Assembly: GCA_934247875.1 (NCBI GenBank)
Contig: CAKQJZ010000001.1
Coordinates: 1 to 64,000, forward strand
Length of the DNA stretch: 64,000 nucleotides
Source: an uncultured Spirochaetales bacterium
GTDB taxonomy: Bacteria > Spirochaetota > Spirochaetia > Sphaerochaetales > Sphaerochaetaceae
Reading direction: 5' to 3'
The translations under genes and the position numbers were made by a program. Shown in pieces: positions 1 to 7,250 of the stretch (position 1 is the first letter of the stretch; each line of letters opens with the position of its first letter). A model generated the notes under the pieces. That model had not been told where the DNA came from and searched no databases. It was given only the letters and a program-made list of their open reading frames with translations.

Positions 1-25
1 TGCCTGGGAATAGCAACCTCAGGCA
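1..25 (+). terminator. possible terminator hairpin of an upstream gene
   Basis: TGCCTG at 1-6 pairs with CAGGCA at 20-25, extended by two inner pairs, with a loop of about nine bases. The following sequence is T-rich but has no clean T-run, and the gene it would serve lies outside the window. It could be only the end of an unrelated structure. Confidence 0.3.
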
Positions 26-113
26 TCTATATATTTCTTCTAAAAAGCAGTGGAAAAAATTATTTGAGAGTCACAGCTAATCATGTTCTGCTATAGTTAT
101 TATGAGGTGAAAG

Positions 114-1034
114 ATGAAAAAGACATTAGTATTTCTGACTGTGCTCATGTTAGCACTTGCTTTGCTCCCTGCTGTATTCAACCCAGCATATAGCGATTAT
201 CAGTTTTATAACCTTCATGCATATGATGTAGATATGGCATATTTGGAGTCTGCTCTTGCTGAAAGCGTGGATGATAAAGAAAAGGCTGAGATTCTCTGGC
301 GTCTTTCACGCACTCAGCTGACTATTACAGATGACATAAAGAATGACAAAGAGAATAAAGAGCTTCGCCTCGCTGAATATGGAAAAGCTCAGGATTATGC
401 AGAGCGTGCTATAGCGCTTAATGATAGTGCGAATGCAGAGCATTGGCTAAGCTCAGCAATTGGAAGGATAGGCCAAGTCAATGGTGCTTTGAATAGCTTA
501 AGCAAGGCAAAGCCTATGTATGAGATCATCAAGAAAGTCCAGAATGATTTCAATGCTGATATGTCAGATTCATGGTATGTACTGGGAATACTATTCAATC
601 AGCTTCCAGGATCTCCAATCAGCTTCGGAAACTCTAAAGAGGCTATAAGCTACATGAAAAGGTGCTTAGATACTCAGGATGCTGTAAACAGATCCAATCT
701 CACTAACTATCTTGAAACTGCAGAGCAGCTATATCAGCGCAATTGGGATAGCAAGAAGAGAGAGAAGGAATTTGAGAAGATGAAGTCTAAATACAAGTCT
801 GAAACTCTTCCTACAGAGAAGATGAAATACTATGAAGGCAGAGATGGCAAGAAGACTACTGCTTATTATTGCTCTGTACCGCTTGTTGAGATTTCAGATA
901 GACAGGAAGCTATTACTTTGCTGCGTTATTCACTTGCAGTTTATGACATGAGAGAAAAGCAAAATCTTATTCTTCCATCAGATACTGAAAAGAAAGCAGA
1001 TATCGAGGCATTCCTTAATCAGATTTCGCTGTAG
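114..1034 (+). CDS. exported TPR-type repeat protein, RMDN-like
   Basis: This 306-residue protein has an N-terminal signal peptide (about residues 1-27, ending near NPAYS) and is predicted to act in the periplasm or outer envelope. The body is alpha-helical with tetratricopeptide-like repeats; the stretch around HWLSSAIGRIGQVNG (about residues 108-122) resembles the TPR fold of the RMDN (regulator of microtubule dynamics) family also found in bacteria. A GAGGTG ribosome site sits 4-9 bases before the ATG, and a TATAGT -10-like hexamer lies at 92-97. It precedes valS but valS has its own promoter. No enzymatic motif is visible; a scaffold role is inferred only from the fold. Confidence 0.7.
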   Translation: MKKTLVFLTVLMLALALLPAVFNPAYSDYQFYNLHAYDVDMAYLESALAESVDDKEKAEILWRLSRTQLTITDDIKNDKENKELRLAEYGKAQDYAERAIALNDSANAEHWLSSAIGRIGQVNGALNSLSKAKPMYEIIKKVQNDFNADMSDSWYVLGILFNQLPGSPISFGNSKEAISYMKRCLDTQDAVNRSNLTNYLETAEQLYQRNWDSKKREKEFEKMKSKYKSETLPTEKMKYYEGRDGKKTTAYYCSVPLVEISDRQEAITLLRYSLAVYDMREKQNLILPSDTEKKADIEAFLNQISL

Positions 1035-1038
1035 AAAG

Positions 1039-1067
1039 TTGGCAATAAGATAGCTTTTTGGTATCAT
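1039..1067 (+). promoter_or_regulatory. sigma-70-type promoter of valS
   Basis: TTGGCA (1039-1044), a 17-base spacer and TATCAT (1062-1067) match the housekeeping consensus at 5 of 6 positions each. A CTGGAGG ribosome site follows just before the valS ATG at 1087. Confidence 0.65.
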
Positions 1068-1086
1068 CAAAAACTGGAGGATTAAG

Positions 1087-3738
1087 ATGAAGGCTGTTGA
1101 ACTAGCAAAATCCTATAACCCAAAAGATTTTGAAGATAGGATTTATGAAGAGTGGAAAGAAAAGGGCGAGTTTTGTCCTAAGGATGGGGAGGGACACTTC
1201 TCTGTCGTAATGCCACCTCCAAATGTTACTGGTATTCTTCATATGGGCCATGCCCTTAATAATAGCTTGCAGGATATCATTGTCAGATATAAGAGAATGA
1301 CTGGACTTCCAACTGTATGGATTCCTGGCACAGACCATGCAGGCATTGCAACTCAGAACGTTGTAGAGCGTCAGCTTGCTAAAGAGGGACTAAGACGCCA
1401 GGATCTTGGAAGAGAGAAGTTCTTGGAGCGCACTTGGCAAGTTAAGGACAAGCACCACGATATCATCAAGAATCAGCTTGAGAAGATGGGCTGTTCATGT
1501 GACTGGACTCGTGAGCGCTTTACTATGGATGAAGGTCTCTCAAAAGCTGTTAGAGAGGCATTTGTAACTCTATATGAGCGTGGACTTATCTATAAAGGCA
1601 ACTACCTTGTAAACTACTGCCCTAAGTGTGGAACAGCTCTTGCAGATGATGAGGTTGAGTATGAGGATATGCCTGGCCACTTGTATGATGTCAATTACCC
1701 ATATGCAGATGGATCAGGATATATCACTGTAGCTACAACCAGACCTGAGACAATGTTCGGAGATGTCGCTGTAGCTGTAAACCCAGATGATGAGCGCTAT
1801 AAGAGCATTGTAGGCAAGATGCTTCTGCTTCCTTTGACTAATAAAGAGATTCCTATCATTGCTGATTCTTTTGTTGATAAAGAGTTCGGTACTGGTATGG
1901 TTAAGATCACACCTGCTCATGACCCTAATGACTGGGAGTGTGGAAGAAGACATAACCTTGAAGCAATCAATCTCTTAAATCCAGATGGAACTCTAAATGA
2001 GAATGTTCCAGAGAAATACAGAGGACTTAAAGCAGAAGAGGCTAGAGAGCTTGTTGTAGCAGATCTGAAAGATGGTGGATACCTTGTTAAGATCACAGAC
2101 CACGCACATGATGTAGGCCATTGCTACCGCTGTCATACTGTTGTTGAGCCATATCTATCTGAGCAGTGGTTTGTAAGAATGAAATCTCTAGCAGAGAAGG
2201 CTATCGGTGCCTGGAAGAGCGGAGACATAGTATTCTACCCAAGAAAGTGGGAGAACACATATCTTCATTGGATGGAGAATATCAGAGACTGGTGCATCTC
2301 TCGTCAGCTTTGGTGGGGACATAGAATCCCTGTCTGGTATTGCGAAGAGTGCGGTGAGATGATTGTATCAAGAGTTGACGTTACTGAGTGTCCAAAGTGC
2401 CACTCACATAAGCTGAGACAGGATAGCGATGTTCTCGATACTTGGTTCTCATCTTGGCTTTGGCCATTCTCAACACTTGGCTGGCCAGAGAATACAGAAG
2501 ATCTCAAGAAGTACTTCCCAACTAATGCTCTTGTTAGTGGATATGATATCATCTTCTTCTGGATTTCCAGAATGATCATGGCATCTGAGGAGTTCTTAGG
2601 CGTTGCTCCTTTCAGAGATATCGTAATCACAGGTCTCGTAAGAGATAGCCAGGGCAGAAAGATGAGCAAGTCTCTAGGCAACGGTATCGACCCAATTGAT
2701 GTTATAGAGCAATATGGCGCAGACGCAATGAAGTTCACTCTTTGCTATCTTGCAGCTCAGGGCCAGGATGTTCTTATTGATATGAAGTCCTTCCAGCTTG
2801 GATCAAGATTCGCAAATAAGATCTGGAATGCTACTAGATTCCTATTGATGAACCTTGAGTCAAGAAATCTTATCGAAGTTAAGAGAAGCGATCTCAATGT
2901 TATGGATCGATGGATTTATAGCCAGCTCAATAATGCTGCAAAGTCTATTCAAAAGGCTATGAATGGCTATCATTTCAATGAAGCTGCTCAGACTATCTAT
3001 TCATTCTTCTGGAATGATTTCTGTGACTGGTACATTGAAGCATCTAAGCAAAGATTGCTACATGGCACAGATGCAGAGAAGGATCTGCAGGTTTCTATTC
3101 TTATGGAGATCCTAGAGGAATCAATGCGCTTGATGCATCCATTCCTATCATTCCTTACAGAAGAGATCTATCAGAAGCTTCCTAACCACAAAGGTGATGT
3201 AATCTCTGCTGAGTATCCTGTATACAGAAGCGATAGAGAGGACAAAGAGGCTGAAAAGCTAGTTAATGCACTCCAGGATGCTATTAAGAATGTAAGAGCT
3301 GTCAGATCTAATCTGATGATTGGACCAGAGAAGAAGGTCAAAGTTGTAATCAGACCAAGCAAAGATTACTTTGCATCTCAGTTCTTAGTAGAAGAAGCAT
3401 CGCTTATGGGCGCATTCATGAATGCATCATCTGTTACAGTAGACCTTGATGAGAGTGAGGATGTTTCCAAAGCATTCCCATCACACGGACTAGGATTTGA
3501 AGCATTTGTATTTGTTCGTGATGCGATTGATGTAGAAGGGGAGATTGCAAAGCTTACTGGCGAGATTGAGAAGGCTTCAGCTCTTCTTATGCAGTCAGAG
3601 AAGAAGCTTTCAAATGAGAACTTCATTTCTCATGCTAAACCAGAGGCTATTGAGAAAGAAAGAAGCAAGAAAGCTGAGTTCGAAGATAAGATCAGAAAGA
3701 GTGAAGAGCATATCGAGCTTTTGAAGACTTTGAGATAG
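1087..3738 (+). CDS. valS: valyl-tRNA synthetase
   Basis: Charges tRNA-Val with valine in the cytosol. The 883-residue length is typical for ValRS. The class I signature appears as PPPNVTG followed by HMGH (residues 52-55), and the KMSKS loop is at residues 525-529. The editing (CP1) domain lies between them with the GTGMVKITPAHDPND stretch, and the C-terminal 65 residues form the charged coiled-coil that binds tRNA in this enzyme. Cys pairs around CPKCG and CEECG suggest zinc-binding inserts. It is preceded by its own promoter and followed by a terminator, so it is probably monocistronic. Confidence 0.98.
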   Translation: MKAVELAKSYNPKDFEDRIYEEWKEKGEFCPKDGEGHFSVVMPPPNVTGILHMGHALNNSLQDIIVRYKRMTGLPTVWIPGTDHAGIATQNVVERQLAKEGLRRQDLGREKFLERTWQVKDKHHDIIKNQLEKMGCSCDWTRERFTMDEGLSKAVREAFVTLYERGLIYKGNYLVNYCPKCGTALADDEVEYEDMPGHLYDVNYPYADGSGYITVATTRPETMFGDVAVAVNPDDERYKSIVGKMLLLPLTNKEIPIIADSFVDKEFGTGMVKITPAHDPNDWECGRRHNLEAINLLNPDGTLNENVPEKYRGLKAEEARELVVADLKDGGYLVKITDHAHDVGHCYRCHTVVEPYLSEQWFVRMKSLAEKAIGAWKSGDIVFYPRKWENTYLHWMENIRDWCISRQLWWGHRIPVWYCEECGEMIVSRVDVTECPKCHSHKLRQDSDVLDTWFSSWLWPFSTLGWPENTEDLKKYFPTNALVSGYDIIFFWISRMIMASEEFLGVAPFRDIVITGLVRDSQGRKMSKSLGNGIDPIDVIEQYGADAMKFTLCYLAAQGQDVLIDMKSFQLGSRFANKIWNATRFLLMNLESRNLIEVKRSDLNVMDRWIYSQLNNAAKSIQKAMNGYHFNEAAQTIYSFFWNDFCDWYIEASKQRLLHGTDAEKDLQVSILMEILEESMRLMHPFLSFLTEEIYQKLPNHKGDVISAEYPVYRSDREDKEAEKLVNALQDAIKNVRAVRSNLMIGPEKKVKVVIRPSKDYFASQFLVEEASLMGAFMNASSVTVDLDESEDVSKAFPSHGLGFEAFVFVRDAIDVEGEIAKLTGEIEKASALLMQSEKKLSNENFISHAKPEAIEKERSKKAEFEDKIRKSEEHIELLKTLR

Positions 3739-3756
3739 TCAAGATCTCAACACACG

Positions 3757-3796
3757 ATACCATGCAAGGCAAAAAGCTGAGCATGGTATTTTTTTT
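3757..3796 (+). terminator. intrinsic terminator of valS
   Basis: ATACCATGC (3757-3765) pairs perfectly with GCATGGTAT (3781-3789), followed by eight T residues. Confidence 0.88.
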
Positions 3797-3809
3797 CGAC
3801 TCATATTGT

Positions 3810-3837
3810 TAAAAAGAATTGGGTGCTCATCGCACCC
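3810..3837 (-). terminator. intrinsic terminator of the histone-like gene
   Basis: Read on the minus strand, GGGTGC (3837-3832), a five-base loop and GCACCC (3826-3821) are followed by a short T-rich tail. It lies 18 bases past the stop of the histone-like gene. Confidence 0.75.
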
Positions 3838-3854
3838 ATACTCAGCATTGGCTA

Positions 3855-4043
3855 TTACTTTTCAGCATCGAGCTTTTCTCTAGCTTCCTGAATTTCCTTT
3901 CTTCTTGCTTTTGCGAGCTTAGCAATCTCTGCGAGTGCTTTTCTTGCTCTTGCGGAGGAAGCTTTAACTCCCTTTTCTTCGAATTTTGCGTTTTCAGTGA
4001 TGTATGCTTCATACTGAGCAACAATCTCTTCATGAGTAGTCAT
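3855..4043 (-). CDS. histone H1-like (Hc1-type) small DNA-binding protein
   Basis: A 62-residue basic helical protein. The segment KASSARARKALAEIAKLAKA followed by RRKEIQEAREKL matches, from memory of the family, the Hc1-type bacterial histone-H1-like proteins known from chlamydiae and Bacteroidetes, which bind DNA and compact the nucleoid. I place the start at ATG 4043 (MTTHEEIVAQY); an in-frame ATG at 4055 lies inside the AAGGATGG ribosome-site region and would add four residues. It has its own terminator. The long basic tail seen in chlamydial Hc1 is absent. A generic coiled-coil protein is the alternative. Confidence 0.7.
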   Translation of the reverse strand: MTTHEEIVAQYEAYITENAKFEEKGVKASSARARKALAEIAKLAKARRKEIQEAREKLDAEK

Positions 4044-4129
4044 AAAACTTACCATCCTTTTTTTTATTTTTCTAAAATTCTATCATATTTGATTGTCTGC
4101 GCAATAATAATCGAAAAAAAAGTTAAAAT

Positions 4130-5284
4130 TTAGATAGTTCTGCCTTTCCAGACAAAGTTTTTACCTGAGAGTCTTCTGTATATACCATGGATATAAAGCC
4201 AGCAAAGCACTATTAGAGTGAATGGACATGAAATCGATATCAGCTTTCTGTAGTTGATGTTTCTCGACCCACAGAACCATGCAACATAGAGCATGAACCA
4301 TCCTAAGAACAGTGCAATTCCATATTCATATTCATATGGGAATAATATGCTTCCGACTATAGTGAGAATAGGAGCTAGTGCCATTAATAAGAGTGCAATA
4401 ACGAGAGGAATCAAAAGAAAGATAATTCTTGCTTTAGCAGGAAACAGCCCAACAAGAGATCTTTCTATTCCTCTGAATGCTTCTTTTCTTTCATGGTACA
4501 TATAGCAAGCAACATCCTCAGATAAATTGACAAAGCCATATTTCTTCTTGTGCTTGACGAACTCTTTGACGATTGACATATCGTCGCATACGACATTGTC
4601 TCCAAGCGCTTTATAGCCACCGACTTCTTCAAAGTCCTTGCTATTCACCATTATGTATTGGCCGATTGCAAATGTCATATTAGGAAGCTGTAAGCGATGG
4701 AGCAGGGCCTGAGGGACAAGAACGTTGGCAAATAGCATTGATGCCATAGATATGCTTCCCCAGTAGCTCTCGCATAGCTCTGTTGGGAACCCTGAAAGGA
4801 TTGAAAGCTTATGCATGATCATCATATTAAGCGTATGCTCAATAGAGTGGGTTGCATGTGCGCAGTCTGCATCTGTCATGAGCATGTATTCGCCAGTTGC
4901 ATGGGGAACCAGCTGCAAAAGCGCATTGATCTTTCCATTCTTCACAAGCTTCAGACCAGGTTCTGTTTTAAAGCCTTTGATTCTTTTATCTTTTCTTTCA
5001 TAGCGCTCGATGATAGAGCCTGTATTATCTGTAGACTGATCATTGATTACCAGAATCTCAATATTCTTATATGTCTGCTTAATCAGGGAATCAAGGAGTC
5101 TGCCAATATTATGCTCTTCATTTCTAGCTGGAATTATCACAGATACTTTAGGTCCATTTACTGGGTCAACGATTTTATCTGTTTTATTCATAATGCTGAA
5201 ATAGATGATATTGACCATCGTTGTAACAAATGCATAAATTCCTACAATCGCCATGATCACAGCAGCAATTTGAAATAAGACCAT
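4130..5284 (-). CDS. membrane-anchored family 2 glycosyltransferase
   Basis: A 384-residue inner-membrane GT-A enzyme. One transmembrane segment (about residues 5-30) precedes the GT2 catalytic domain: the VSVIIPARNEE nucleotide-binding start, NDQSTDNT at 81-88 and the metal-binding TDAD at 137-140. Two or three transmembrane segments follow (about 285-365). This layout resembles the HpnB/CrtQ-type polyprenoid or lipid glycosyltransferases; donor and acceptor are unknown. The ATG at 5284 overlaps the stop of the preceding gene as TGATG, which indicates translational coupling; an upstream in-frame TTG at 5287 is less likely. It is the last gene of the lon operon. Confidence 0.85.
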   Translation of the reverse strand: MVLFQIAAVIMAIVGIYAFVTTMVNIIYFSIMNKTDKIVDPVNGPKVSVIIPARNEEHNIGRLLDSLIKQTYKNIEILVINDQSTDNTGSIIERYERKDKRIKGFKTEPGLKLVKNGKINALLQLVPHATGEYMLMTDADCAHATHSIEHTLNMMIMHKLSILSGFPTELCESYWGSISMASMLFANVLVPQALLHRLQLPNMTFAIGQYIMVNSKDFEEVGGYKALGDNVVCDDMSIVKEFVKHKKKYGFVNLSEDVACYMYHERKEAFRGIERSLVGLFPAKARIIFLLIPLVIALLLMALAPILTIVGSILFPYEYEYGIALFLGWFMLYVAWFCGSRNINYRKLISISCPFTLIVLCWLYIHGIYRRLSGKNFVWKGRTI

Positions 5285-6018
5285 CAATTACCTCTCAGCT
5301 TTTCCTGCACTTCCTTCATTGTCTCAAGAACAAGTGGGTCTTTTGTATAGAATGTCTTTGCCTTATTCAGATACTTCTCAGCATTAGTATACTCTTCTCT
5401 CATGTAAGATGCATAGCCGATAGCTGTATATAGCCCAGACTCATCAAGGTAAGAGATTCCTGCTTTGTTGTTCTCGATGTCTTTAAGGAGTCTCAGTGCT
5501 TTTCTGTATGATCCACCGACAATAGCTGGTGTATAGATAAGACGCCAGCTCTCTGTCAAAGCAGCATAGAACTCATCAGGGTATTGAGAATAGAGCTTCT
5601 TAGTCAGTTCTGAATTCTCCATTCCGATTGACATCTCTTTATTGACATAGTAGCGAGCTGAAGTGTAATCAACCTCTACAACTAAGCGCTCAAGTGGTGT
5701 AGCACTATCATCAAGCATATCCATATACATGCCTTCAAGTTCTACATGCTCTCTGGCTTTTGCTTTGTTTTTAGTGTCTTTGTAGTAGCGCGCCATGTGG
5801 TACTCTATCCTGGATTTCTCAACAGTAGTGATTCCAGATTCTGTGTACTCTTTATAAAGAGGGAGCACTACGCTCTCTTTCTCTTCATTCTTTAGCGCTG
5901 TAATCAGCTTATTGAAAAGCGGATTGCTATTAGTTGATGCAAAAGAATCTGTATAAGCAGAAAGAGAGGAAATGATGAGTGCAAAGACAAGTGTTAATAA
6001 TGTCAGTTTTTTTTTCAT
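5284..6018 (-). CDS. exported TPR-repeat protein of unknown function
   Basis: A 244-residue protein with a clear signal peptide (MKKKLTLLTLVFALIISSLS, cut near AYTDSFAS). The rest is helical, with TPR-like pairs, the clearest at about residues 195-235 (GLYTAIGYASYMREEYTNAE then KYLNKAKTFYTKDP). It is predicted to be periplasmic. It overlaps the U32 gene upstream by 4 bases and the glycosyltransferase downstream by 1 base, so the three are co-translated. Its partner could be the envelope glycosyltransferase, but that is inferred only from neighbourhood. Confidence 0.7.
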   Translation of the reverse strand: MKKKLTLLTLVFALIISSLSAYTDSFASTNSNPLFNKLITALKNEEKESVVLPLYKEYTESGITTVEKSRIEYHMARYYKDTKNKAKAREHVELEGMYMDMLDDSATPLERLVVEVDYTSARYYVNKEMSIGMENSELTKKLYSQYPDEFYAALTESWRLIYTPAIVGGSYRKALRLLKDIENNKAGISYLDESGLYTAIGYASYMREEYTNAEKYLNKAKTFYTKDPLVLETMKEVQEKLRGN

Positions 6019-7250
6019 TTAACTATTTTCTCATCACTTAGACGTCTAAGTATATAACCACTCTTCAGTGGAAGGTTAGTTTTAATATATCCTTCCTTTC
6101 CATGATCCAGCTGGAAAAGAGGGAAGCGAGCGCTATCTACAAGCTCAATTGACTCTTCTTTGAGTAGCGGGACATCTGGACCGATGAACTCAATTGTCTG
6201 ACCGCGTTTGATCTGGTTCTTGCAATCAATCTTATAGATATCATCTGCGACTTTTTCACCGATAGTTCCGAGGAATGTATAGTTTCTCTCATATCCATAG
6301 CTTGTTGGACGAGATACATCATCCTTTCTGTCTTCAATCTGTCTATCAGAATAGAAGAAACCAGTCGTGAACTCTCTATGTGATACATCGAAGATATCAC
6401 GCTTATAGCTATCAAGATCTGGAGCGTGATCGAGTGCTTTTCTATATGCTCTTGTAACAACAGCAACATAGTAAACGCTCTTCATTCTGCCTTCGATTTT
6501 GATAGAAGACAGACCTGCATCTTCAAAATCCTTGATGTGGTCAATCATGCAAAGATCCTTAGAGGAGAGGATAGTAGTATATCCATCGCTCTCTTCTATT
6601 GGATAGTAGATGCCTTCTCTCTCTTCCTCTTCAAGAGTGCCTCTTAGCTTGTAGTTCCAGCGACATGTGTGTGCGCAGTCTCCTTGGTTCCCGCTTCTGC
6701 CAGCAAGGTGTGCTGATAGAATGCATCTGCCAGAATAAGCCATGCACATAGCGCCATGAGCAAATGCCTCAAGCTCAATCTCTGGTGCTTTGTCTTTAAT
6801 GCGCTTGATATCATCAATAGAAGCCTCACGTCCGAGGATTATGCGATCAAAGCCCATCCTATAGTATGCTTTGACAGCTTCACTGTTTAGACAGCTTGCC
6901 TGAGTTGAAAGATGTAGAAGCTTGTCAGGGAAGTTCTTCTTCATGAAATCAACAACGCCAATATCAGATACGATAAATCCATCAAATGGCCAGGTTGCAA
7001 TTTCATCTTTCATAGAATGAAGTTCTTCAATCTGTCTCTCATGAAAGAGTATGTTCAGTGTGCAATATAGCTTCTTTCCTGTCTTTCTCTTAAGCTCTCT
7101 GACTCTTTCTTTCTCTTCTTCTCCAAAGTTGCCTGCATTCTTTCTTAGTGAAAAGCTTGTAAGACCCATATATGCAGCGTCTGCGCCATATAGAAATGCT
7201 GTCTCAAGTTTTTCTATGTTTCCTGCTGGTGATAATAATTCTATTGCCAT
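6015..7250 (-). CDS. trhP: U32-family peptidase / tRNA hydroxylation protein (TrhP-like)
   Basis: A 411-residue cytosolic protein carrying the complete U32 signature EAFAHGAMCMAYSGRCILS, followed by the Cys cluster GDCAHTCRW that in TrhP, RlhA and UbiU-type proteins helps hold an iron-sulfur cluster. The N-terminus ELLSPAGNIEKLETAFLYGA is the typical TIM-barrel start. Known relatives modify RNA: TrhP makes 5-hydroxyuridine at tRNA position 34 from prephenate-derived groups, and RlhA hydroxylates 23S rRNA. The one-domain length fits TrhP better than the longer RlhA. The start overlaps the end of lon by 10 bases. Confidence 0.82.
   Translation of the reverse strand: MAIELLSPAGNIEKLETAFLYGADAAYMGLTSFSLRKNAGNFGEEEKERVRELKRKTGKKLYCTLNILFHERQIEELHSMKDEIATWPFDGFIVSDIGVVDFMKKNFPDKLLHLSTQASCLNSEAVKAYYRMGFDRIILGREASIDDIKRIKDKAPEIELEAFAHGAMCMAYSGRCILSAHLAGRSGNQGDCAHTCRWNYKLRGTLEEEEREGIYYPIEESDGYTTILSSKDLCMIDHIKDFEDAGLSSIKIEGRMKSVYYVAVVTRAYRKALDHAPDLDSYKRDIFDVSHREFTTGFFYSDRQIEDRKDDVSRPTSYGYERNYTFLGTIGEKVADDIYKIDCKNQIKRGQTIEFIGPDVPLLKEESIELVDSARFPLFQLDHGKEGYIKTNLPLKSGYILRRLSDEKIVK

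Noticed and set aside
2304..2738. 144-codon minus-strand frame inside valS
   Set aside because: Composition follows the valS codons in reverse; no ribosome site, no domain.
3819..4133. 104-codon plus-strand frame rich in Ser, Phe and Cys
   Set aside because: It is the antisense shadow of the histone-like gene and its terminator; the minus-strand protein has a ribosome site, terminator and a recognisable family.
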